Shown in pieces: positions 9,368-17,964 of a stretch of DNA of 64,000 bases. A program made the position numbers and the translations under genes. Under the pieces are notes generated by a model. That model was not told the origin of the DNA and did not search any database. It was given only the letters and a program-made list of their open reading frames with translations. How positions within the stretch are numbered: the first letter of the stretch is position 1; every line of letters starts with the position of its first letter. The stretch is taken from contig NZ_FQVW01000012.1 in the NCBI RefSeq assembly GCF_900129485.1, positions 1 through 64,000 on the forward strand. Reading direction: 5' to 3'. This stretch comes from Ornithinibacillus halophilus (GTDB lineage: Bacteria > Bacillota > Bacilli > Bacillales > Amphibacillaceae).

Positions 9368-10237
9368 ATGAAAGTCTTACCAAGTGTTTCAGTCATTCTA
9401 TGCTTTTTTTTATTATTTGAATTTTCGCTGGTATTTGCAGAAGAGAAAAAAGGGCAAGTTTACATCGTGAATACTCCAATCTTAAATATGCGTGAAGACC
9501 CTTCCATAGAAAGTGATGTGCTAGGTAGATTAGTGCAAGGGAATTTCTTGCAAGTTCTTCAACATAAGGCTAATTGGAGTAAGGTAAATTTTGATGGAAA
9601 GGAAGCTTGGGTTGCTTCAGATTTTATCATCCCGGCTAAAGAGGAAGAGCAAGATAGTTTCTTCATAACTCCTGAACTTTTAGACGGCTATACTATCGTC
9701 ATCGACCCTGGACATGGTGGAAAAGATCCGGGAGCGATTGGAATTAATGGTGTTCACGAAAAAGACCTTATTCTTTCTACATCAAAGAAAATTGCTAAAC
9801 AATTACGTGAAAATGGCGCTAAAGTTGTATTAACACGTACTGACGATTACTTTGTATCTCTTGATGAACGAATCAATATCGCTCATGCTCATAATGCTGA
9901 CGCCTTTATTAGCATCCACTACAATGCCTTTTCAATCGAAAATGTCCAGGGATTTAACACGTATTATTTCTCTTCTGCAACAAATCGAAATTTAGCAAAA
10001 GCAATACATGGATCATTAGCAGAAGAAGTCAACTTACACAATCGTGGCTTATTGGAAGATGATTATCGAGTGTTGAGAAAAAACCAAAGGCCTTCTGTTC
10101 TGATTGAACTTGGTTTTATCACAAATTCTGTGGAATTAAAAACACTACAATCCGATGGGTATCAAAGCTTAGTAGCAAAGGCAATAGCAAAGGGGTTAAT
10201 GGACTTTTTCCATGGGAGAGATGAAGATGAGACATAA
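9368..10237 (+). CDS. N-acetylmuramoyl-L-alanine amidase with SH3b domain
   Basis: 289-residue secreted cell-wall hydrolase. A signal peptide (about residues 1-24, ending ...LVFA) is followed by one bacterial SH3 domain (about 28-90) and an Amidase_3 domain (about 108-285). Zinc and catalytic residues are visible in VIDPGHGGKDPGA, the Glu of HEKDLI, the His of SIHYNA and the Glu of LIELGFITN. It cleaves the amide between N-acetylmuramic acid and L-alanine in peptidoglycan. AAAGGAG precedes the ATG. It is a single gene transcribed away from the dehydrogenase, similar in layout to CwlD-like or LytC-like amidases. Confidence 0.92.
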   Translation: MKVLPSVSVILCFFLLFEFSLVFAEEKKGQVYIVNTPILNMREDPSIESDVLGRLVQGNFLQVLQHKANWSKVNFDGKEAWVASDFIIPAKEEEQDSFFITPELLDGYTIVIDPGHGGKDPGAIGINGVHEKDLILSTSKKIAKQLRENGAKVVLTRTDDYFVSLDERINIAHAHNADAFISIHYNAFSIENVQGFNTYYFSSATNRNLAKAIHGSLAEEVNLHNRGLLEDDYRVLRKNQRPSVLIELGFITNSVELKTLQSDGYQSLVAKAIAKGLMDFFHGRDEDET

Positions 10238-10855
10238 CTAATTATATGCGCTTTAAAAACGAACGATTAAGTTAGATAATGTTAGTAAACAGAGGAATGG
10301 TAACTTTTTATAGTTAATAAAAGACTCAAAGTAAGTGCTTAGTTGATTTCCACTCCTGGCAGTCGCTTTCCTCGGGCACGGCCTCAGCCAGGCGACTACT
10401 CGAATAAACTTCTTTGTTGCCTTGTACCGAGAAATTGACTTCTTAGATTTTCTAGTAGACGCAGGTACATCTCTTGGGGGTCTTCGGACACGTGCTGTTC
10501 CCGCAGGACAAGGAAGGCTACGTCAGAGGAGCATCGCACACAGAAAATGCACATGTAAATGCATTTTCAAGGAGTCGACTCCCATCCGCTCCAATCAACA
10601 ATCTATACTGTAATATTTTAAATTGCCATAGATACAAAAACTAGCAAAGGAAATCTCGAAGACCCCTCGGAAATAAAGAACAATTTACTTCGTTTGATGC
10701 GCATGCTTTCGAAGCCTTCCTTGGGACTGTGTTTACTCGCCCCACAAATATCATTTTCTCGCACTTTCAGATAATCCGAACAAATAATATATTGCATGGA
10801 GTTTTGATACATCTACAAAACTTTTTTCCACCCTCATTCTCTCCTTTAATCTCCT
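10238..10855. repeat. Gene-free stretch with GC-rich intergenic repeat
   Basis: No gene is supported; short open frames here lack ribosome sites and family resemblance. Bases about 10330-10620 are clearly GC-richer than the flanks and hold palindromic parts: CTGGC/AGTCGC at about 10359-10368 pairing with GCCAG/GCGACT at about 10387-10397, and GAAAATGCA (10543-10551) against TGCATTTTC (10560-10568). Phrases such as CGGACACGTGCTGTTCCCGC and GGAGTCGACTCCC resemble repeats dispersed between genes in many Bacillaceae. It could be a decayed mobile or structural RNA element. The rest (10620-10855) shows only weak structure. Confidence 0.45.
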
Positions 10856-11440
10856 TTATAAATATTTCACGAAACCATTACAGTCATGTACTCGGTTAAA
10901 TTTTTTTCTAATTTCTTCTTTATTCTCACCCGTATAATGCGCAAAAACTGTTTGAGGAATTAAGGATGATACTTCAGCTGTTAGTGTTCCTTGTATTTCG
11001 TTAGTACCTTCTAAGTATACATGTAGATAATCTGTTGTTTTTACAAAGCCACTTTTCTTATACCAATCAAGCACCCACGGATCATCTCTGGTCCACGCTT
11101 CTAAGTATGTTAAGCCACATTCTCTTGCTAATTTCTCCGCTTCTGTTAATAACTTCTTCCCGATTCCTAAACGCTGATAATCTGGGTGAACAGCAATATG
11201 CCAAATCATGCCACCTAAACCATTAGACTGCGTACAAACCGTTTTTTCTTTTTCTTCATACTCAATATCAATCAAACCCACAACTTGTTCTTCATGAACA
11301 GCAACTAATTCAATCGAAGAATTATCATACGTTTCCTTTTCCTTTAATACATTATCAAAGTATGAAGTGTCTAAAAATGATATAATTCTACAACGTAACC
11401 AATCTTTTTCATCTATTGGTTTATATTTCCTTATTTTCAT
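10856..11440 (-). CDS. GNAT family N-acetyltransferase
   Basis: 194-residue acetyltransferase. The acetyl-CoA binding motif is visible as HIAVHPDYQRLGIGKKLL (about residues 80-97; the Q/R-x-x-G-x-G/A pattern is QRLGIG), followed by AEKLARECGLTYLEAWTRDD. The ATG has GGGGAGATATA upstream. It is isolated between the repeat region and gdhA, so the context gives no substrate. The C-terminal 60 residues are outside the usual GNAT core. Confidence 0.85.
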   Translation of the reverse strand: MKIRKYKPIDEKDWLRCRIISFLDTSYFDNVLKEKETYDNSSIELVAVHEEQVVGLIDIEYEEKEKTVCTQSNGLGGMIWHIAVHPDYQRLGIGKKLLTEAEKLARECGLTYLEAWTRDDPWVLDWYKKSGFVKTTDYLHVYLEGTNEIQGTLTAEVSSLIPQTVFAHYTGENKEEIRKKFNRVHDCNGFVKYL

Positions 11441-11591
11441 TATATCTCCCCATTTTATGTCCTTTTTTCTAATATACCGAACTATCAGTAAACATTGAAG
11501 TGATTTTATGTTATAAAGGTACTATGTATGCTTAAATAAAAATGCTAAACTATATACTAATATCGAAATTTAATTAAGTAGGAGGTTCAAT

Positions 11592-12974
11592 ATGAACTCA
11601 ACCACATCCATTAAAAATAGAGATACACAAGTTCAAGAGTACATAAATAAAGTTTTTAATAAAATAAAACAAAGAGATCCTAATCAAGCAGAATTTCATC
11701 AAGCTGTTTACACCATATTTAAGTCTATTACAGAAGTACTTAAAAAGAATCCGATCTATATGGAACAAAATATCTTAGAACGAATAACAGAACCAGAACG
11801 ATTAATCTCCTTTCGTGTTCCATGGGTTGATGACAACGGAAATGTCCATGTAAATCGGGGGTATCGCGTTCAATTCAACAGCGCTCTAGGTCCTTATAAA
11901 GGAGGATTGCGATTCCATCCTTCAGTTAACGAGAGTATTATAAAGTTTTTAGGATTCGAACAAATCTTTAAAAATGCCCTTACTGGTCAATCAATTGGGG
12001 GAGGAAAAGGTGGCGCCGATTTTGATCCTAAAGGAAAATCAGACGGAGAGATTATGCGATTCTGTCAAAGCTATATGAATGAACTAGTCAGGTATATCGG
12101 TCCAGACACAGATGTTCCTGCTGGAGATATTGGTGTTGGTGCAAGAGAAATCGGTTATTTATTTGGACAATACAAAAAGATTAAAGGTAATTTTGAAGCT
12201 GGTGTATTAACTGGGAAAGGATTATCTTATGGGGGTAGTCTTGCTCGTAAAGAAGCCACTGGATATGGCGTCATCTATTTTGTTCGAGAAATGCTTAACG
12301 ATTATGGTGATAACCTAGAAGGAAAACGAGTTATAATCTCTGGCTCTGGAAATGTATCGATTTACGCAATGGAAAAAGCGATTGAACTGGGTGCTAAGGT
12401 TATTGCATGCAGTGATTCCAATGGTTATATTTATGAAGAGAATGGTATCGATCTAGAAACGATCAAACGTATTAAGGAAGTGGAACAAAATAGTATTGAA
12501 GATTATTTACAGGAACATCCACTGGCTACCTATGCCGATGATAGCTCCCAAATATGGAATATCCCCTGTGATATCGCTTTACCATGTGCTACTCAGAACG
12601 AATTGAATGGAGATGCAGCAAATAATTTAATTAAAAACGGAGTTCAATTGATAGCTGAAGGTGCTAACATGCCATCAACGACAGATGCAATAGAAGCATT
12701 TTTAGCGAACAACATATTGTTTGGTCCTGCAAAGGCGGTAAATGCTGGTGGAGTTGCTGTGTCATCCTTAGAAATGGCTCAAAACTCCTCAAGAACTGCA
12801 TGGTCTTTTGAAGAGGTAGACAGCCAATTACAGAAAATCATGAAAAAGATTTATCATGATAGCATTCAAGCTTGTGGTGACGAGAATACTAAGTCTAATA
12901 ACTTATTGAAAGGTGCAACAATAGCTGGTTTTACAAGGGTAGCTGATGCAATGATTGCCCAAGGTATCACATAA
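11592..12974 (+). CDS. gdhA: NADP-specific glutamate dehydrogenase
   Basis: 460-residue glutamate dehydrogenase of the NADP-type, hexameric class I family. Landmarks are the substrate-binding GPYKGGLRFHPSVN stretch (about 98-111), the catalytic Lys in GGGKGGADFDPKGKSD (about 136-151), PAGDIGVGAREIGYL, and the dinucleotide motif SGSGNVS in the second domain. It catalyses reductive amination of 2-oxoglutarate with NADPH. AGGAGG six bases before the ATG sets the start. The sirtuin follows 51 bases downstream on the same strand and may be co-transcribed, which suggests a possible link to lysine deacylation of metabolic enzymes. Confidence 0.96.
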   Translation: MNSTTSIKNRDTQVQEYINKVFNKIKQRDPNQAEFHQAVYTIFKSITEVLKKNPIYMEQNILERITEPERLISFRVPWVDDNGNVHVNRGYRVQFNSALGPYKGGLRFHPSVNESIIKFLGFEQIFKNALTGQSIGGGKGGADFDPKGKSDGEIMRFCQSYMNELVRYIGPDTDVPAGDIGVGAREIGYLFGQYKKIKGNFEAGVLTGKGLSYGGSLARKEATGYGVIYFVREMLNDYGDNLEGKRVIISGSGNVSIYAMEKAIELGAKVIACSDSNGYIYEENGIDLETIKRIKEVEQNSIEDYLQEHPLATYADDSSQIWNIPCDIALPCATQNELNGDAANNLIKNGVQLIAEGANMPSTTDAIEAFLANNILFGPAKAVNAGGVAVSSLEMAQNSSRTAWSFEEVDSQLQKIMKKIYHDSIQACGDENTKSNNLLKGATIAGFTRVADAMIAQGIT

Positions 12975-13025
12975 GGGAACTTTTTCTTGACACCGTGTCA
13001 TCCCACAATTATAGGGGGAAATACA

Positions 13026-13751
13026 ATGGAAAAAATTGCTCACTTGATCAAGAACTCAACTAGTACGGTTATTTTTACAGGGGCAGGCATGTCCACTGAG
13101 AGTGGGCTGCCTGATTTTCGTTCTAAGAATAGAGGTCTATGGGGAAAATTTAACCCTGATGAGCTTGCCAATGTCGATGCTTTAGAAAATAACCAAGAGG
13201 AGTTTGTCAATTTCTATCAGTTTAGACTGAATGAAATACAAGCGTATCATCCACATGATGGGCATTACACACTTGCAAAATGGGAGAAAAACGGAATAAT
13301 TGATGGAATTATCACCCAAAATGTTGATGGATTTCATCATGATGCTGGTAATAATAACGTTATGGAATTACATGGGACATTTCGAAAGTTTTTCTGTCAC
13401 CATTGTAAGAAGGAAGTTGAACGCGAGCGGTTTTTAGAAGGACAAACAAACTGTTCCCGATGTAATGGGCCAATTCGTCCTGGGATTGTTTTATTTGGAG
13501 AGATGCTCCCTGAAGATACATTTTTGAAAGCAGAAGAACTTACTATACATTCAGAAGTATTTATTGTACTGGGTTCATCACTAACTGTAACCCCTGCAAA
13601 TATGTTCCCGATTTTAGCAAAAGAACATGGTGCTACATTGATTATTGTAAATAGAGAAGAAACTCCGATGGATCCGTATGCTGATTACATCATAAACGAC
13701 CAATCCGTTAAAGAATTTTTACTGAAGTTAGATCGATATATTTCAGCATAG
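13026..13751 (+). CDS. NAD-dependent protein deacylase, Sir2 family
   Basis: Sirtuin of about 241 residues. Visible motifs: GAGMSTESGLPDFRS (NAD binding, near residues 19-33), ITQNVDGFHHDAG (about 99-111) with the catalytic His soon after in MELHG, and four zinc cysteines as C-HH-C and C-SR-C. It removes acyl groups from lysine using NAD. The ATG at 13026 is chosen because AGGGGG lies upstream; a TTG at 12987 would extend the frame without a site. It ends just before a strong bidirectional terminator. Confidence 0.93.
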   Translation: MEKIAHLIKNSTSTVIFTGAGMSTESGLPDFRSKNRGLWGKFNPDELANVDALENNQEEFVNFYQFRLNEIQAYHPHDGHYTLAKWEKNGIIDGIITQNVDGFHHDAGNNNVMELHGTFRKFFCHHCKKEVERERFLEGQTNCSRCNGPIRPGIVLFGEMLPEDTFLKAEELTIHSEVFIVLGSSLTVTPANMFPILAKEHGATLIIVNREETPMDPYADYIINDQSVKEFLLKLDRYISA

Positions 13752-13758
13752 TAAATTA

Positions 13759-13796
13759 AAAGGCGACGCAACAATTTTAATGTTGGCGACGCCTTT
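13759..13796. terminator. Bidirectional terminator between sirtuin and ABC operon
   Basis: Near-perfect hairpin with arms AAAGGCGACGCAACA and TGTTGGCGACGCCTTT (one mismatch and one bulge), flanked by A-rich and T-rich tracts on both sides. It lies between two convergent transcription units. Confidence 0.85.
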
Positions 13797-13821
13797 AATT
13801 TTAAACACGTATGATACATCG

Positions 13822-14616
13822 TTATCCCAATACAGCACGATCACTTTCAAACTGTTCTCCCCTAATACGACGGAATTCTTGTAATAGATCTTCAATAGTA
13901 AGATCTTGCTTTTTCTCTCCACGAATATCTAATATTATCTGACCCTTATCCATCATAATAAGCCTATTTCCTAAATCCAATGCTTGTTGCATATTATGTG
14001 TCACCATCAAAGTAGTAAGATTAAATTTCTTCACAACATCTTCTGTGATTTTAGTAATGAGTTCAGCACGTGAAGGATCCAGTGCTGCCGTATGCTCATC
14101 TAATAGTAAAATCTTTGGCTCTGTGAAGGTAGCCATTAGTAAAGAAAGAGCTTGCCGTTCTCCCCCTGATAATAGACCGACTTTAGCATTTAGACGATCT
14201 TCTAAACCAAGATTTAGACTCGTTAAATACTCTCTAAAATAATCTTTTCTACTCTTTGTGACACCTAATTTTAATGTTCTCTTTTTATTCCGTGAGAATG
14301 CCATCGCAAGGTTTTCTTCAATGGTCATCGACGGTGCTGTACCAGCCATCGGATCCTGAAAGACCCTACCAATCATTCTTGAACGCTTATATTCCGGATA
14401 AAATGTGACATTTTTATCATCAATTAAAACGTCACCTACATCTGGAGTAAGGTTACCAGAAATTACATTCATTAATGTTGATTTACCAGCACCATTACTA
14501 CCAATTACCGTTACAAAATCACCTTGTTTTAACTCTAATTGCACCTGTTGCAATGCCTTCTTTTCATCTGGTGTTCCTTCATTAAATGTCATAGATATGT
14601 CTTTTAAATTCAGCAT
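13822..14616 (-). CDS. ABC transporter ATP-binding protein (TrpZ-like)
   Basis: ABC ATPase of about 264 residues: Walker A GSNGAGKST, Q-loop region RVFQDPMAGT, signature LSGGERQA, Walker B ILLLDEHTAALDP and the switch His in MVTHNMQQA. Its ATG starts two bases beyond the permease stop and has GGAGGG upstream; an in-frame upstream start at 14652 lies inside the permease gene and is less likely. Together with the permease and the binding protein it forms a complete importer of the type annotated as a tryptophan/aromatic amino acid system. The neighbourhood of phenylalanine dehydrogenase points to aromatic amino acid uptake. Confidence 0.9.
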   Translation of the reverse strand: MLNLKDISMTFNEGTPDEKKALQQVQLELKQGDFVTVIGSNGAGKSTLMNVISGNLTPDVGDVLIDDKNVTFYPEYKRSRMIGRVFQDPMAGTAPSMTIEENLAMAFSRNKKRTLKLGVTKSRKDYFREYLTSLNLGLEDRLNAKVGLLSGGERQALSLLMATFTEPKILLLDEHTAALDPSRAELITKITEDVVKKFNLTTLMVTHNMQQALDLGNRLIMMDKGQIILDIRGEKKQDLTIEDLLQEFRRIRGEQFESDRAVLG

Positions 14617-14617
14617 T

Positions 14618-15601
14618 TTATGCACCCTCCGCTCGGGAATTGAGTTCGGCACGTTTCTTGAGTCGACGTTTTTTCTCTTTTCGAGCCTGTAAAATCTTAG
14701 GTGTTACCAATGCCAAGATAACAAGTACTGCCGTTATCAATTTCATATCTCCAGAATCTAAGAAATCGACTCTCAGTGCTAGTACTACTACGATACGGTA
14801 GATAATCGCACCACCTATAACAGCAATGGTTGCAATGGCAATGGTTTTCTTTCCAAATAATGCTTCCCCAATAATAACCGAAGCAAGCCCAATTACAATC
14901 ATCCCAATCCCCATATTTACATTGGCAAAGGATTGGTGTTGAGTAATTAATGCACCAGAAAGTGCAACAAGACTATTGGACAATCCAACACCTAAAATGA
15001 TTAAAATATCTGTATTAGCAGAATGACTTCGGATCATTTTTTGGTTATCTCCGGTCGCTCTTAGTGCCAATCCAACTTCGGTCTTTAAAAAGTAATCCGT
15101 TACAAACTTAATGGCTAATGTTACAAAAATCATCACTATAACTATGACCCACGTGGACGGCACGCGTTCTGCTCCTAAAGATTGCAGAATTCCATTGAAG
15201 AAATCATCCATTCCTGTTTTTGCCCAAATACCTTCTAGTTGCCTAAAGAAAGTAGACTCATTTAGTAGAGATAGTGTAGGCTGCCCCATAATTCTTAAAT
15301 TAATTGAGTAAAGAGCGATCATCATTAATATCCCTGATAAAAGAGCATTAATTTTCCCTTTCGTATGGATGATACCAGTAATACATCCAGCGATGAAACC
15401 TGCCAACGCTCCAAGAATAGTAGCCATTACTGGAGGGACTCCATTCATCATCGATATCGCAGCTACTGCACCACCAGTTACAAAACTACCATCAACCGTT
15501 AAGTCAGGAAAATCTAACACACGGAATGTTAAATATACTCCTAAAGCCATAATGGCATATATTATTCCTGATTCGACTGCACCAAATAAAGCTAATAGCA
15601 T
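14618..15601 (-). CDS. ABC transporter permease (TrpY-like)
   Basis: About 327 residues with eight or so hydrophobic helices, of the LivH-type permease fold (YLTFRVLDFPDLTVDGSF near the N-terminus, the EVGLALRATGDN motif in a cytoplasmic loop that contacts the ATPase). GGAGG eight bases before the ATG at 15601 sets the start; the frame could extend to a GTG at 15616. The C-terminal tail is strongly basic. It is the membrane part of the importer encoded by 13822-16751. Confidence 0.9.
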   Translation of the reverse strand: MLLALFGAVESGIIYAIMALGVYLTFRVLDFPDLTVDGSFVTGGAVAAISMMNGVPPVMATILGALAGFIAGCITGIIHTKGKINALLSGILMMIALYSINLRIMGQPTLSLLNESTFFRQLEGIWAKTGMDDFFNGILQSLGAERVPSTWVIVIVMIFVTLAIKFVTDYFLKTEVGLALRATGDNQKMIRSHSANTDILIILGVGLSNSLVALSGALITQHQSFANVNMGIGMIVIGLASVIIGEALFGKKTIAIATIAVIGGAIIYRIVVVLALRVDFLDSGDMKLITAVLVILALVTPKILQARKEKKRRLKKRAELNSRAEGA

Positions 15602-15749
15602 GTTGTTTTCCTCCACGCACGTATTTTTATGTGTTTTCCCTTGTTAGTAAAAGTATTATGTTTCCCCTACCTGCGTCCATTACCATTTTAGAGTAGAGAA
15701 GCAGGCCTAAGCCTGCTTCAATAATGACCTATCAATACCAATTTAATTC

Positions 15750-16751
15750 TTATTCTGCAGGTTCGATAAATTGTGCATCATCATCCCAGTCAGCATTCCA
15801 CTCTACATTTTGAGCTTCAGCAGCATCTTTATTAATAAATAGTTGGATAGAAGGTGGATACTCAACAGGAATATCACTAGTTGTTTTCTCTCCTGTTAGA
15901 ATCTCAACGGCCATTTCACCTGTACGATATCCAATGGTATAGTAGTCAATTCCGAAAGTAGCAAATCCACCTTTAGCTACAGAATCAGGCTCACCCACAA
16001 CTAGTGGAATATCTTGATCATTTGCCACAGCAATTACACTATCTAACGCTTCTACAACTGTATTATCAGTAATGATATAAAATACATCTACATCAGATAC
16101 TAGAGATTGTGTAGCTTGTTGTACCTCTGCACCATTTGCTACAGTAGCTTCTTTTAGACTTAAACTAGTTCCTTCTGTAGCTTCCTTAACAGCCTCAATT
16201 TGGCTAACCGAGTTTGGTTCTCCAGCATTATAAACTAATCCTACTGTTGCTCCTTCAAAATACGTTTCGATAAAATTCACTGTTTCATTAATAGCGTCTG
16301 GATGTAAATCAAGAACACCGGTAATATTTTCTCCAGGTTGGTCCATTGATTCTACAAGTTTAGCATCTACAGCATCTGTAACAGATGTGAATAAGATAGG
16401 AATCTCATCCGTAGCTTCTAACGCACCTAAAGCACTAGGTGTTGAGTTAGCAAAAATTAAGTCAACCCCATCTGCAACAAATCCATCTGAAATTGGTTTC
16501 ACATTATTTTGGTCATTTTGTGCACTTTCAAATTTAAAATCAACATTTAATCCAGCCTCTTCAATTGCTGCTTTAAATCCTTCATAAGCATTATCTAGAG
16601 ATGGGTGTTCCACAATTTGGGAAGCACCGACTACATACTTCTCGCCACCATCATTACCTTCTGAATTATCATTTGTGTCATCTGATCCACATGCAGCCAA
16701 AACTAAAATACTAATTAATGCTAAAACGGTTAACTGAAGCCACTTCTTCAT
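15750..16751 (-). CDS. ABC transporter substrate-binding lipoprotein (TrpX-like)
   Basis: About 333 residues. A lipoprotein signal peptide ends in LVLAAC with the lipidated Cys at about residue 21, followed by an Asp/Asn/Gly-rich linker and an ABC_sub_bind (PF04392-type) periplasmic-binding fold: VGASQIVEHPSLDNAYEGFK, GVLDLHPDAINETV, and VFYIITDNTVVEAL. The family contains TrpX, which binds tryptophan or other aromatic amino acids in Gram-positive bacteria. An ATG at 16751 with AAGGGGGAATACGTA upstream is chosen over an ATG at 16772. It is the first gene of the importer operon, with its own sigma-A promoter at 16801-16828. Confidence 0.9.
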   Translation of the reverse strand: MKKWLQLTVLALISILVLAACGSDDTNDNSEGNDGGEKYVVGASQIVEHPSLDNAYEGFKAAIEEAGLNVDFKFESAQNDQNNVKPISDGFVADGVDLIFANSTPSALGALEATDEIPILFTSVTDAVDAKLVESMDQPGENITGVLDLHPDAINETVNFIETYFEGATVGLVYNAGEPNSVSQIEAVKEATEGTSLSLKEATVANGAEVQQATQSLVSDVDVFYIITDNTVVEALDSVIAVANDQDIPLVVGEPDSVAKGGFATFGIDYYTIGYRTGEMAVEILTGEKTTSDIPVEYPPSIQLFINKDAAEAQNVEWNADWDDDAQFIEPAE

Positions 16752-16800
16752 TACGTATTCCCCCTTATTCATTATTATTAATTGATGAAATATTTTACAA

Positions 16801-16828
16801 ATTATAACACACCGGCAAAGGTAGTCAA
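16801..16828 (-). promoter_or_regulatory. Sigma-A promoter of the TrpXYZ-like ABC operon
   Basis: On the minus strand TTGACT (16823-16828) and TATAAT (16801-16806) are separated by 16 bases, about 50 bases before the binding-protein start. It makes the importer independent of the dehydrogenase operon upstream. The AACG repeat found at paa promoters is not seen here. Confidence 0.7.
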
Positions 16829-16952
16829 GCTATTCTAAAAATTTTAAATTTATGTAAACGCTTAATCACTTGTTGTTTCAATCATAAAATTTTTAAAATA
16901 ATTTTAAGTCCAACATACCTAAGCCTTTTTTCAATCCTGACTTAGCTACCTT

Positions 16953-17960
16953 CTAGAAATTCATAGCCTTCTCAACTGCCTCCTGTACTCTTTTCGGAGT
17001 TGGTAGATAATGGTCCTCCAAAGCTGAAAATGGAACTGGAATATCAAAACCAGTGACTCTTTCAACAGGTGCTTTCAAATACAAGAATGAAGTATCATTA
17101 ATACTAGTTACAACATCATTGCCGAACCCACCTGTTCCTTGAGCCTCATGTACAACGACAGCTCTTTGAGTCTTCTCCACTGATTGAGCAATAATATCTT
17201 GGTCCAATGGATACAATGTACGCAAATCTATAATTTCACAAGAAACACCATTATTTTCTATTTGCTGAACGGCATTTTCCACGACAGGAACCATTGCTCC
17301 CCAAGTGATTATTGATACATCATTCCCTTCTTTTACTAACTTGCCTTTTCCTATCTCGACTGAATAGGAATCAACAGGAACCTCTTCCCTAGAAGCACGG
17401 TAATTTCTCATCGGCTCCATGAATAATACAGGATCAGGGTCCTTTACTGATGCAATTAACAGTCCTTTCGCATCAAATGGACTTGATGGGCACACTACCT
17501 TAAGCCCTGGCATATGCGTAAATAGTGCTTCCGCGCTATCGGAATGAATTTCTGGCGCACGAACTCCAGCACCATACGGGGCTCTAATGACCATTGGAAC
17601 TGAAAAATGCCCCATCGTTCGCATACGGATTCTTGAAACATGTGTCATTATCTGGTCATATGCTGGATAAATAAATCCCATAAACTGCATTTCAGCAATC
17701 GGTTTGAATCCATTAACTGCAAGACCTACCGATGTCCCAACAATTCCAGATTCAGATAATGGTGTATCAATAACCCTGTCATCCCCAAAACGTTCTTGAA
17801 GTCCATCTGTTGCACGAAAAACGCCACCATTTTTCCCAACATCTTCTCCTAATACAAGTGTTGTGTTATCCGCTTCAAGCATCACCCTCATTCCATCATT
17901 GATTGCTTGTATAACCGTCATTGATTTCGTTTCCGTTAAATTTTTAGTGCTTATCACCAT
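16953..17960 (-). CDS. 2-oxoacid dehydrogenase E1 component, beta subunit
   Basis: 335-residue transketolase-like beta subunit of a pyruvate/branched-chain 2-oxoacid dehydrogenase E1. Family landmarks include VLGEDVGKNGGVFRATDGL, DTPLSESGIVG, MGHFSVPMVIRAPYGAG and the C-terminal VTGFDIPVPFS. GAGGAGG seven bases before the ATG; only four bases separate it from the alpha subunit. With E1 alpha it decarboxylates a 2-oxo acid on thiamine diphosphate and passes the acyl group to E2 lipoate. No E2 or E3 gene follows, so it must borrow them or act differently. Adjacent phenylalanine dehydrogenase suggests phenylpyruvate as substrate (inference). Confidence 0.93.
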   Translation of the reverse strand: MVISTKNLTETKSMTVIQAINDGMRVMLEADNTTLVLGEDVGKNGGVFRATDGLQERFGDDRVIDTPLSESGIVGTSVGLAVNGFKPIAEMQFMGFIYPAYDQIMTHVSRIRMRTMGHFSVPMVIRAPYGAGVRAPEIHSDSAEALFTHMPGLKVVCPSSPFDAKGLLIASVKDPDPVLFMEPMRNYRASREEVPVDSYSVEIGKGKLVKEGNDVSIITWGAMVPVVENAVQQIENNGVSCEIIDLRTLYPLDQDIIAQSVEKTQRAVVVHEAQGTGGFGNDVVTSINDTSFLYLKAPVERVTGFDIPVPFSALEDHYLPTPKRVQEAVEKAMNF

Positions 17961-17964
17961 TTCA

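Noticed and set aside
10422-10812. Short open frames on both strands in the intergenic region
   Set aside because: No ribosome sites, no family resemblance and they overlap GC-rich repeat sequence; they look like chance frames.
16853-16868. TGTAAACGCTTAATCA as a possible cre site upstream of the ABC operon
   Set aside because: The spacing is two bases too long for the cre consensus and the 3' half does not fit.
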